NCBI GenBank assembly: GCA_964249735.1 | Contig: CAXUDP010000002.1 | Location: 11,049 to 75,048 of the forward strand | Direction of reading: 5' to 3' | DNA length: 64,000 nucleotides | Origin: Lichenicola sp964249735 | GTDB lineage: Bacteria; Pseudomonadota; Alphaproteobacteria; Acetobacterales; Acetobacteraceae | In this document: piece by piece, positions 43,533-51,837 of the stretch | How positions within the stretch are numbered: position 1 is the stretch's first letter | Layout: every line of letters begins with the position of its first letter | Made by a program: the position numbers and the translations under genes | The notes under the pieces: generated by a model | What the model saw: only the letters and a program-made list of their open reading frames with translations | The model's database searches: none | What the model was told of the DNA's origin: nothing

Positions 43533-45460
43533 GACCCGCTGCCGGGGCCCGCCGGCGTGCCGACCACCTGCTCCACCGCCTTGTCGTCGATCGACGGACG
43601 GGCGCGATCGCGCAGCGCGGTGACGTAGGTGTTCTCGACGTCGTCGGCCATCGCCGCGTCCAGCGCGTCGCGGACACGAGCGTATCCGGTACGATCCTTC
43701 GCCGGATCGGGATGGCGAACCGCAGTCACGGTGGCAACCACGAACCCGTCAGGGGTCTGCAGCATGGTCGAGGTGCCGGGAGCGAGCGAGAACGTGATCT
43801 GTGCCAGGTTGGCCGGTACCGGGCCCTGGTTCTGCCCGCGGCGTACCGGGATGCCGGTCAGCAGCCCGGGTAACGATCCGGGCGTGGCTGCCGCCACCGC
43901 TGCCAGTCCGTGATGCGCGTCGGCGTCGGCATACAACGCGGCCGCGCGCTGCTCGTCGGCATGACGCACCTGGTCCTGCTGCCAGTCGGCGCGCACCCGG
44001 TCGGCCGCCTGCACGAAGGAAAGCGGCGACGCGGGGGTGACGTCCTCGACCACCAGCGCGTACCAGCTGCCTTCCGGGCCCTGGATCAGGGTTGGGACGT
44101 CACCCTTCCGGGCCGTGAAGGCCTGGGCCACGACCGCCTTGCGCACCGCCTCGGAGCCGGGCAGCGGCGCCGGGTCGCCGGATCGCGTCAACCCTTGCGC
44201 GTCCAGCGTGCCTTCGGCGGGAACCGCGCCGAGGTCGGCCGGGATGGCGTCGAGGCCGCCGCCGGCGATCGCGTCCTGCAGCTTCTGCACGCGTGGCGAC
44301 ACCAGAGCGTTGGCGCGCTGCCTGGCGATGATGTCGTGCAGCTCGCCCTGGGCCTGGGCGAAGCTGCGGTCCTGCGCCGGCGTCACCTTGTTGACCCGGA
44401 GCACCACCCAGCCGGCCTCGGTCTTTGCCGGCCCGGCCACCGTGCCGGGAGCGGTGGCGAAGGTCAGCCTGGCGATGTCGGGTGACGGGATGCTGGCGGC
44501 GGTGGCGTCGTCCAGCGCGATCGGCGTCGCGTCCTTGGCCGTCGCCTGCAGCTGGCTCCACCCGATGCCGCCCTGCCACAAGGCGGCAATCTGCGCTGCC
44601 CGGGCCTGGTCGTTGGCGATCATCACCTGCACCGAGCGCTTCTCGGCCACGTGGTACCGGGGAGTCAGCTCGTCGTAGAGCTTGCGCTCGTCCGCCTCCG
44701 ACACGTCCAGGCCATGCGCCACCGTGTCAGGCGACAGCAGCACCAGCTTGATCTTGCGGTATTCCGGTGCGGCGAAACGGTCCTTGTTGTTGTCGTAGTA
44801 GCGGCGCAGCGTCGCGGCGTCCGGGGCGGACGGTGCCGGGATGGCGCTGAAGGGCAGGCTCGCCATGTCCAGCACGCGCTGCTCGGCGCCGAAGCCGTAG
44901 GCGCGGCGCACCAGTTCGCCTGGCGCGTGGGCGCCGATGCGCATCGGCTCGATCAGCGCGAGTGCCGCGGCCTGCTCGCGGAAGATGCGGATCAGCCCGT
45001 CCTCGGTGAAGCCGGCCGCCTGCAGCCTTTGGTCGAACAGGGCGCGGCTGAACCGGCCGTCCGACCCCAGGAACGCCTTCTCGGCGAAGATCTGCTCGCG
45101 CACCACCGCATCCGGCACCACCACGCCGATCCGGGTGGCGGCATCGTTGATCACCGCCTGGAACACCAGCTGCTGCAGCGCCTGGGCGGCGATCTGCCGC
45201 TTCTGGTCGAACGGCAGCGTCGTCGGGTCTGTCAGACCGCCGTTCTGCGCCGCGGAGGCCAGGCCACGCCGGTAGGTGCGCTCGAACTCGTCGCTGCCGA
45301 TGCCGCGTCCGCCGACGCTGGCGACGTTGCCGGCGGACACGCGACCCAGCCCGGTGACGAAGCTGCCCATGCCCCAGACGGCGAAGCTCAGGAAGATCAC
45401 CACGGCGAGGATCCGTCCGAGCCAGGAGCCGATGAACAGGCGACGCATGAAGGCGAGCAT
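43529..45460 (-). CDS. ppiD: PpiD/SurA-type peptidylprolyl isomerase, membrane-anchored
   Basis: 643 aa periplasmic folding factor. An N-terminal membrane anchor (LGRILAVVIFLSFAVWGMG) is followed by a SurA-N-like domain (QKRQIAAQALQQLVFQAVI, read in blocks) and a parvulin-type region in the middle (VRVNKVTPAQDRSFAQAQ). Chosen ATG 45458-45460, which puts the anchor at residue 14. A ppiD-trpE junction is common in alphaproteobacteria. Divergent from tpiA. Confidence 0.92.
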   Translation of the reverse strand: MLAFMRRLFIGSWLGRILAVVIFLSFAVWGMGSFVTGLGRVSAGNVASVGGRGIGSDEFERTYRRGLASAAQNGGLTDPTTLPFDQKRQIAAQALQQLVFQAVINDAATRIGVVVPDAVVREQIFAEKAFLGSDGRFSRALFDQRLQAAGFTEDGLIRIFREQAAALALIEPMRIGAHAPGELVRRAYGFGAEQRVLDMASLPFSAIPAPSAPDAATLRRYYDNNKDRFAAPEYRKIKLVLLSPDTVAHGLDVSEADERKLYDELTPRYHVAEKRSVQVMIANDQARAAQIAALWQGGIGWSQLQATAKDATPIALDDATAASIPSPDIARLTFATAPGTVAGPAKTEAGWVVLRVNKVTPAQDRSFAQAQGELHDIIARQRANALVSPRVQKLQDAIAGGGLDAIPADLGAVPAEGTLDAQGLTRSGDPAPLPGSEAVRKAVVAQAFTARKGDVPTLIQGPEGSWYALVVEDVTPASPLSFVQAADRVRADWQQDQVRHADEQRAAALYADADAHHGLAAVAAATPGSLPGLLTGIPVRRGQNQGPVPANLAQITFSLAPGTSTMLQTPDGFVVATVTAVRHPDPAKDRTGYARVRDALDAAMADDVENTYVTALRDRARPSIDDKAVEQVVGTPAGPGSGS

Positions 45461-45624
45461 GGGGATGTCCGGACGATGAACGGTGCGGCGCGGGGAAGCC
45501 GGGCTTGGAGGGCGGCGCACCATAGGGTGCGACCGGCAGCTTGTCATGCTAGGGCGTGGCATGGTCTACCAGCGCCGCCTGGACCCTGTCCGGTCCGGCT
45601 TGTTACCGGGATGATGTCACGCTC

Positions 45625-46371
45625 ATGGACCGTCAGCTGATCGCCGGCAACTGGAAGATGAACGGCACCACCGCCGAGGCGCAGGCGCTGGCGCAGGCGC
45701 TCGCCGCGGGTGCCGGGCCGATCGCCGCTGAGCTGCTGGTGTGCCCGCCCTTCACGCAAGTCGGCGCGCTGGTCCGTCTGCTGCACGGCAGCCCGATCGC
45801 GGTCGGCGGGCAGGACTGCCACATGGCACCGCACGGTGCGCATACCGGCGACATCTCGGCGTCGATGCTGCGCGACCTCGGCGCCACCCACGTGATCCTG
45901 GGCCATTCCGAGCGGCGACAGGACCACAAGGAGCTGGACGAGACGGTGCGCGAGAAGGTGGTGGCCGCCACGGCGGCCGGGCTGCTGCCGATCGTCTGCG
46001 TCGGCGAGACCGCCGACCAGCGCCTGGCCGACGGGCACGAGGATACGGTCGGCTGGCAGCTCAAGGGCAGCCTGCCGCACGGCTTCGCCGACGGCTCCGG
46101 CGTGGTCGCCTACGAGCCGGTCTGGGCGATCGGCACCGGCCGTACCGCCACCGTCGATGACGTGCTCGCCATGCACGCCTTCATCCGTGCGGAACTGGTG
46201 CGCCAGTTCGGCGAGAACGGCGCCGGCGTGCGCATCCTGTATGGCGGCTCGGTGAACGCCGGGAACGCCGCCGCCCTGCTTGCGGTGCCGGAGGTCGGCG
46301 GCGCGCTGGTCGGCGGCGCCAGCTTGAAGCCCGCCGATTTCCTCGCCATCGCCGCCGCCGCGCGCGGCTGA
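45625..46371 (+). CDS. tpiA: triosephosphate isomerase
   Basis: Glycolytic/gluconeogenic isomerase. 248 aa from ATG 45625. Active-site lysine in AGNWKMNG, histidine in ILGHSERR, glutamate in AYEPVWAIGTG; phosphate loop YGGSVNAGNA. It starts the tpiA-secG run and is divergent from ppiD over 164 nt that must carry both promoters. Confidence 0.97.
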   Translation: MDRQLIAGNWKMNGTTAEAQALAQALAAGAGPIAAELLVCPPFTQVGALVRLLHGSPIAVGGQDCHMAPHGAHTGDISASMLRDLGATHVILGHSERRQDHKELDETVREKVVAATAAGLLPIVCVGETADQRLADGHEDTVGWQLKGSLPHGFADGSGVVAYEPVWAIGTGRTATVDDVLAMHAFIRAELVRQFGENGAGVRILYGGSVNAGNAAALLAVPEVGGALVGGASLKPADFLAIAAAARG

Positions 46372-46384
46372 GCCGGAACCCGCC

Positions 46385-46819
46385 ATGATCGCCACCCTGC
46401 TCGTCCTGCACCTCCTGGTCACGCTGACGCTGATCGGCACCGTACTGATCCAGCGCAGCGAGGGCGGCGGCCTCGGCATCGGCTCCAGCCAGGGCATGGG
46501 CTCCTTCATGAGCGGACGCGGCACCGCCAACCTGCTGACCCGCACCACCGCGATCCTGGCGGCCGTCTTCATGCTGCTGTCGCTGGCGCTGGCGGTGCTG
46601 AACCGCGGCGGCGCCGGGCGGGGTCGCGACATCCTGGCGCTGCCGCAGGCCGCCGCACCGGCCGCCCTGCCCCCGGGCGCCCGCGCCCCGGCACTGCCGG
46701 CGCGGCCGCCGGTGGCGCCGGTTCCCGGCCGCGACATCCTGGCCACGCCGCCTGCGGCGGCGTTGCCGGCAGTGCCGGTACCGCCGGCGCCGGCCTCGCC
46801 ACCGGTTCCCGGTCACTGA
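46385..46819 (+). CDS. secG: preprotein translocase subunit SecG
   Basis: 144 aa. Two membrane helices (LLVLHLLVTLTLIGTVLI and AILAAVFMLLSLALAVL) flank the conserved loop QRSEGGGLGIG. The C-terminal half is an unusual Ala/Pro-rich tail containing two copies of a GRDILA element (about residues 79 and 117). It begins 13 nt after tpiA. Confidence 0.94.
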   Translation: MIATLLVLHLLVTLTLIGTVLIQRSEGGGLGIGSSQGMGSFMSGRGTANLLTRTTAILAAVFMLLSLALAVLNRGGAGRGRDILALPQAAAPAALPPGARAPALPARPPVAPVPGRDILATPPAAALPAVPVPPAPASPPVPGH

Positions 46820-48138
46820 CGAACGGCCCCGGCCGCAGGACGATCGGCCTGCCGGTCGTCATTGTCGGCGCCGGGGCGGCCGGACTGTCCGCCGCCGCTT
46901 TACTCCGACGCGCCGGACAGGCGGTGCTGGTGCTGGAAGCGGGCGACCGGATCGGTGGGCGCGCCCGCACCTCCCGCCCAGCCTCGCTCGGCGGAGCCTG
47001 GATCGACGAGGGCGCCACCTGGCTGCATCAGGTCGACCGCAACCCGCTGGTGGAGCTGGCGCGCGCCGCCGGCGATGCGCTGCATCCGGGGCACGAGGGC
47101 GGGCGGCGCCTCGCTGTCGATGGCCGGGTCGCCACCGGGGAGGAGGAAGCCGCCTACGAGGCGGCGGAGGAGTCCTGGCGGGCGCATGCCGAGGCGCTGG
47201 CCGCCGATCGGGCGCTGCCGGACCGGCCGCTTGCCGCGGCAGGCGATGGCTGGAACCCCCTCGACCCGTGGCTCGGCAACCTCGAGGCGTGGGAGGGCGC
47301 CATCATCGCGGCCGCCGACGCGGACGTGCTGTCGCTGCGCGACTGGCACCGCAACGAGCTAGACGATGGCGACCTCCGGCCGGCCTGCGGCATCGGCACC
47401 CTGCTCGAGACTCGGCTCGGGCCGCTGGCAGGACCTGTGCGCCGCGGCGTCGCGGTGCGGGCGATCGACTGGAGCGTGCCGGGGCAGGTGTCGCTGTCGA
47501 CGAGCGATGGCGAGATCGCGGGATGCGCCTGCATCGTCACGGTCTCGACCGGGGTGCTGCGGGCCGGACGGATTGCGTTCTCCCCGCCCCTGCCCGCGAC
47601 GGTCGCCGACGCGCTGGACGGGCTGCCGATGGGGCTGCTGAGCAAGCTGGCGCTGCCGGTGCCGGACGAGTCGCGGCACCGCCTCGGCGTGGCGCCCGGC
47701 ACGCTGGTGGAGCAGCGTCTGCACGATCGGCAGGCGTCGGCGATGCTGCTCGGCGTGCTGCCGGACGGGGCACCCTACGTGACCGGCTTTCTCGGCGGCC
47801 GATACGCCTGGTCGTTCAGCGGGCGAGAGATGGAAGCGCTGGACGAGGCGCGGACCAGGGTCGCAACCCTGCTGGGCCCGGACGCGGCGTCGGCGCTCGG
47901 GCCGGACGGCTGGGCGTCGCGCTGGGGCAGCGATCCGTTGTTCGGCGGGGCCTATGCCTATGCCCGGCCCGGCCATGCCGACGCCAGGGGCCGGCTGGGC
48001 GAGCCGTTCGGCGACGGCCGGATGGTGCTGGCGGGAGAGGCCTGCCGCACCGACGGGCTGGCCGGGACGGTCGGCGGCGCGATGCGGGACGGCGAGCGTG
48101 CGGCGCAGGCGGTGCTGGACGCCCTTGCCGCGGCCTGA
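46816..48138 (+). CDS. FAD-dependent amine oxidase (flavin monoamine oxidase family)
   Basis: 440 aa if started at CTG 46816-46818. The FAD-binding motif VVIVGAGAAGLSAA is encoded from about 46855 and lies upstream of every ATG, GTG or TTG in frame (first GTG at 46924). A CTG sharing CTGA with the secG stop gives the natural N-terminus MTNGPGRRTIGLPVV and would be a coupled start. Later motifs: GDRIGGRARTSRPASLGGAWIDEG (read in blocks) and GEACRTDGLAGTVGGAMRDGERAA. Substrate unknown: a polyamine, an amino acid or a monoamine. Confidence 0.88.
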   Translation: MTNGPGRRTIGLPVVIVGAGAAGLSAAALLRRAGQAVLVLEAGDRIGGRARTSRPASLGGAWIDEGATWLHQVDRNPLVELARAAGDALHPGHEGGRRLAVDGRVATGEEEAAYEAAEESWRAHAEALAADRALPDRPLAAAGDGWNPLDPWLGNLEAWEGAIIAAADADVLSLRDWHRNELDDGDLRPACGIGTLLETRLGPLAGPVRRGVAVRAIDWSVPGQVSLSTSDGEIAGCACIVTVSTGVLRAGRIAFSPPLPATVADALDGLPMGLLSKLALPVPDESRHRLGVAPGTLVEQRLHDRQASAMLLGVLPDGAPYVTGFLGGRYAWSFSGREMEALDEARTRVATLLGPDAASALGPDGWASRWGSDPLFGGAYAYARPGHADARGRLGEPFGDGRMVLAGEACRTDGLAGTVGGAMRDGERAAQAVLDALAAA

Positions 48139-48210
48139 CCTGCGGGTGCGGCGCTATTGTGACGGGGACGGGTATCCCGGCCTGCGGGTTCCGGTGTAGG
48201 ACGAACGCCC

Positions 48211-49851
48211 ATGACGCGGTTCGTATTCATCACCGGCGGTGTGGTCTCCTCTCTCGGCAAGGGCATCGCATCGGCAGCGCTGGCGGCGCTGTTGCAGGCG
48301 CGCGGCTACCGCGTCCGGCTGCGCAAGCTCGACCCCTACCTCAACGTCGATCCCGGCACGATGAGCCCGTACCAGCACGGCGAGGTGTTCGTCACCGATG
48401 ACGGGGCGGAAACCGACCTCGACCTCGGCCACTACGAGCGCTTCACCGGCGTGCATGCGACCAGGGCCGACAACGCCACCACCGGGCGGATCTACTCCGA
48501 GGTGATCGCGCGCGAGCGGCGCGGCGATTATCTCGGCGCCACCGTGCAGGTGATCCCGCACATCACCGACGCGATCAAGAACGCGGTAGTGCACGACACT
48601 GGCGACCTCGACTTCGCGCTGATCGAGATCGGCGGCACGGTGGGCGACATCGAGAGCCTGCCGTTCCTGGAGGCGATCCGCCAGCTGCGCAACGACTTGG
48701 GCGCCCAGCGCACCATGTTCGTTCACCTGACCCTGGTACCGTGGATCCCGGCGGCGGGCGAGCTGAAGACAAAGCCGACCCAGCACTCGGTCAAGGAGCT
48801 GCAGAACGTCGGCATCCAGCCACAGATGCTGCTGTGCCGCTCCGACCGGCCGCTGCCGGACAACGAGCGGCGCAAGATCGCCAACTTCTGCAACGTGCGT
48901 CCGGAGGCGGTGATATCGGCGCTGGACGTCGACACCATCTATGCCTGCCCGATCTCCTACCACGAGGAGGGCATGGATACCGAGGTGCTGCGCCATTTCG
49001 GGCTGCCGCACGAGGGCGAGCCGGATCTGTCCGGTTGGCACCGGGTGCTGGACGCGATGCGCAACCCGGAGGGCGAGGTCAGGATCGCGGTGGTGGGCAA
49101 GTACACCTCCCTGCTCGACAGCTACAAGTCGCTGAACGAGGCGCTGATCCATGGCGGGATCGCCAACAAGGTGCGTGTGCAGCTGGACTGGGTGGACGCC
49201 CAGGTGTTCGAGCAGGGCGGCGAGCCCTCGGCCGTGATCGACCGGTTGCAGGACGTGCACGGCATCCTGGTGCCGGGCGGGTTCGGCGAGCGCGGTGCGG
49301 AGGGCAAAATCGAGGCAGTACGGTTCGCGCGCGAGCGCCGGATCCCGTTCCTCGGCATCTGCTTCGGCATGCAGATGGCGGTGATCGAGTGCGCCCGGAA
49401 CCTGGCCGACATCCCGGACGCGTCGTCCACCGAGTTCGGCCCCACCGCGCAGCCGGTGGTCGGGCTGATGACCGAGTGGGCGCAGGGCAACGAGCTGCAG
49501 GTCCGCCAAGCCGGCGGTGACCTCGGCGGCACCATGCGGGTCGGCGCCTACGATGCGGTGCTGGACCGCGACTCGCGCGTCGCCGATGCCTACGGCACCA
49601 CCACGATCCGCGAGCGGCACCGGCACCGCTACGAGGTCAACATCCACTACCGCGAGCGCCTGGAGCGGACCGGCCTGAGCTTCTCCGGCCTGTCCCCGGA
49701 CGGGATCCTGCCGGAGATTGTCGAGTATCCCGACCATCCCTGGTTCATCGGCGTGCAGTACCATCCCGAGCTGCTGAGCAAGCCGTTCGCGCCGCACCCG
49801 CTGTTCTCCGGCTTCATCGGCGCGTCGGTCCGCAAGGCCCGTCTGGTCTGA
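48211..49851 (+). CDS. pyrG: CTP synthase
   Basis: Converts UTP to CTP with glutamine. 546 aa. The synthase domain has GGVVSSLGKGIASA and LKTKPTQHSVKEL; the glutaminase domain has the catalytic cysteine in LGICFGMQ and the C-terminal YHPELLSKP. The start ATG follows 72 nt after the amine oxidase. Confidence 0.97.
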   Translation: MTRFVFITGGVVSSLGKGIASAALAALLQARGYRVRLRKLDPYLNVDPGTMSPYQHGEVFVTDDGAETDLDLGHYERFTGVHATRADNATTGRIYSEVIARERRGDYLGATVQVIPHITDAIKNAVVHDTGDLDFALIEIGGTVGDIESLPFLEAIRQLRNDLGAQRTMFVHLTLVPWIPAAGELKTKPTQHSVKELQNVGIQPQMLLCRSDRPLPDNERRKIANFCNVRPEAVISALDVDTIYACPISYHEEGMDTEVLRHFGLPHEGEPDLSGWHRVLDAMRNPEGEVRIAVVGKYTSLLDSYKSLNEALIHGGIANKVRVQLDWVDAQVFEQGGEPSAVIDRLQDVHGILVPGGFGERGAEGKIEAVRFARERRIPFLGICFGMQMAVIECARNLADIPDASSTEFGPTAQPVVGLMTEWAQGNELQVRQAGGDLGGTMRVGAYDAVLDRDSRVADAYGTTTIRERHRHRYEVNIHYRERLERTGLSFSGLSPDGILPEIVEYPDHPWFIGVQYHPELLSKPFAPHPLFSGFIGASVRKARLV

Positions 49852-49934
49852 CCCGCATGCCAGCGGGCAGCGGCGCGGGTGTCCTGTCGCCGATCTGCTG
49901 CTATGACGCCGTGGCATCTTCTCCCGGAGGCTCC

Positions 49935-50405
49935 ATGCCGTTCGCCTGCGCTTCGCGTCCGCTCCTTCTGCTCGCCGTCCTCGCCGCCGCAGTGCCCGGC
50001 TTCGCCCGCGCCGGCACCCCGGCCGAGGCGGCGGCCTTCATGAAGCAGAATGCCGCCCAGACGGGCGTGGTCACCCTGCCGTCGGGCCTGGAGTACAAGG
50101 TGGTGCAGTCGGGCGACGCCGGCGGTGCGCATCCGGGGCCTTCCGACAGCGTGATGGTGAGCTATGTCGGCAAGCTGTCGGACGGCGCCACCTTCGACGA
50201 CAGCCACGGCAACATCGTCACCCTGCCGCTGAACGCGGTGATCAAGGGCTGGACCGAGGGGATGCAGCTGATGCGCCCGGGCGACGTGTGGATGCTCTAC
50301 GTGCCGCCCGAGCTCGGCTACGGCGCCAAGGGTGCCGGTCCGATCCCGCCAAACGCGGCGCTGGTGTTCCGGATCGAGCTGGTCGCGGTGGCCGGGCACG
50401 GCTGA
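49935..50405 (+). CDS. secreted FKBP-type peptidylprolyl isomerase
   Basis: 156 aa. Signal peptide (PLLLLAVLAAAVPGFARA) followed by a single FKBP domain with VTLPSGLEYKVVQSG, SVMVSYVGKLSDGATFDD and the C-terminal IPPNAALVFRIELV. Acts as a periplasmic prolyl isomerase or chaperone. A CGGAGG ribosome-binding site precedes the ATG. It resembles the C-terminal domain of FkpA. Confidence 0.92.
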   Translation: MPFACASRPLLLLAVLAAAVPGFARAGTPAEAAAFMKQNAAQTGVVTLPSGLEYKVVQSGDAGGAHPGPSDSVMVSYVGKLSDGATFDDSHGNIVTLPLNAVIKGWTEGMQLMRPGDVWMLYVPPELGYGAKGAGPIPPNAALVFRIELVAVAGHG

Positions 50406-50510
50406 ACCGCCAACGGTTTCCTGCGCCACACGCAAGGCTGGTCCGACCCAGCCGGGCGGTAACCGTCCCCATCTGCTGCGTTCCGCGGACGATTGGGGAT
50501 CTGGCGACGC

Positions 50511-51233
50511 ATGAACACGGGACTAGACGACGAACGGCACCCGCTTGCCGAGCGCTTCCGCGCCTTCGTCCGCAAATCGGAGTTCTCCTGCGTCGGCGCC
50601 AAGTCCGCGCTTGCCCGGAACCAGCTGCGCATCATGGTCGCTCGGGACATCGCGTCCGCGTGGGACGACCTGCGCATCCTGCCGGAGCTGATCGACTTCG
50701 CTCGCGCCTACCGCGACGACCGGCGGCTCTACCAGAGCTTCGTGGTGCTGTTCGAGGGTCCGGACACGCTCACCGAGGACGCGTTCGAGGCCCATCTCTG
50801 GTCGCGCCTGCAGTCGCTGAGCGACAAGGACCGGTGGCTCGGGCAGCATGTCGACAGCCGGGTGAGCCAGGACCCGGACCATCCGCACTTCTCGCTCAGC
50901 TTCGGCGGCGAGGCCTTCTTCGTGGTGGGGCTGCATCCAGGCGCCAGCCGCCTGGCGCGTCGCTTCGAGCGGCCGGGCGTGGTGTTCAACCTCCACGACC
51001 AGTTCGAGCGGCTGCGCAGCGAGGGACTCTACACCCGCCTGCGCGACACCATCCTGGACCGCGACCTGGCGCTCAACGGCACTGCCAACCCGATGCTGGC
51101 GCGGTTCGGAGAGAACTCCGAGGCGCGCCAGTACAGCGGCCGCGCGGTGGAAGACGGCTGGCGCTGTCCGTTCAGCAGCCGCAGCGCCGGCGCGGCACGA
51201 GGAGCCATGTCGTCGGGCTCTCATGCCGGCTGA
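50511..51233 (+). CDS. YqcI/YcgG-family (GntA-like) heme-dependent oxygenase
   Basis: 240 aa from ATG 50511. Matches the YqcI/YcgG family, which includes GntA, the heme-dependent guanidine N-hydroxylase of guanitoxin synthesis. Family features are FSCVGAKSALARNQ at the N-terminus, DPDHPHFSLSFGGEAFFVVGLHPGASR (read in blocks) and the C-terminal RQYSGRAVEDGWRCPF, with cysteine and histidine candidates for heme ligation. The substrate here need not be a guanitoxin precursor. The stop overlaps the next gene by 11 nt. Confidence 0.82.
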   Translation: MNTGLDDERHPLAERFRAFVRKSEFSCVGAKSALARNQLRIMVARDIASAWDDLRILPELIDFARAYRDDRRLYQSFVVLFEGPDTLTEDAFEAHLWSRLQSLSDKDRWLGQHVDSRVSQDPDHPHFSLSFGGEAFFVVGLHPGASRLARRFERPGVVFNLHDQFERLRSEGLYTRLRDTILDRDLALNGTANPMLARFGENSEARQYSGRAVEDGWRCPFSSRSAGAARGAMSSGSHAG

Positions 51234-51822
51234 TGCCGGGAGCGTGGTCGAGATCCCGCCCCGTTCCGGCACCGCCTTCACCCTCGGCAAGGGGCAACGC
51301 CTGACGGTGATCGACCCGCAAGGCGAGCAGGTGGCAGACCTGCTGGCGTTCCGGCGCGACGACCCGGACGAGGTCATCTCCTCCGGACGGACGCTGGACT
51401 ACGCCAGCCGGCTGTTCCTGAGCACGGGGGATCCGATCTACTCGAACCGCAGCCGGGTCCTGTTGCGGATCGTGGAGGACACGGTTGGTCGACACGATTT
51501 TTTGCTGACACCGTGCTCGGCCGACACGTTCCGGATCATCTACGGCGACGATGAGCCGCATCGCGGCTGCTTCGGCAACCTGGCGGCAGCGCTGGCGCCC
51601 TACGGGATCGGGCCGGACCGGATCCCGGTCGCCTTCAACGTGTTCATGAACGTGCGGGTGGACGGCGACACCGGTGCGCTGACGGTGGCGCCGCCGCTGA
51701 GCCGCGCCGGCGACCACGCCACCTTTCTTGCCGAGGACGACCTGATCATCGGCCTCACCGCCTGCTCGGCACTGCAGTCGAACAACGGCACGTTCAAGCC
51801 GATCCGCTACCGGATCGACTGA
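51223..51822 (+). CDS. DUF1989 (urea carboxylase-associated) family protein
   Basis: 199 aa. Cupin-like fold family often annotated as urea carboxylase-associated. Motifs: FTLGKGQRLTVIDPQGEQVADLL, SSGRTLDY, DFLLTPCSADTF, HRGCFGNL, FNVFMNVRV and the C-terminal GLTACSALQSNNG. Cys and His residues suggest a metal site. The 11-nt overlap with the GntA-like gene indicates translation coupling and a shared pathway. Confidence 0.85.
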   Translation: MPADAGSVVEIPPRSGTAFTLGKGQRLTVIDPQGEQVADLLAFRRDDPDEVISSGRTLDYASRLFLSTGDPIYSNRSRVLLRIVEDTVGRHDFLLTPCSADTFRIIYGDDEPHRGCFGNLAAALAPYGIGPDRIPVAFNVFMNVRVDGDTGALTVAPPLSRAGDHATFLAEDDLIIGLTACSALQSNNGTFKPIRYRID

Positions 51823-51837
51823 ACGGGTGCCTGTCGC

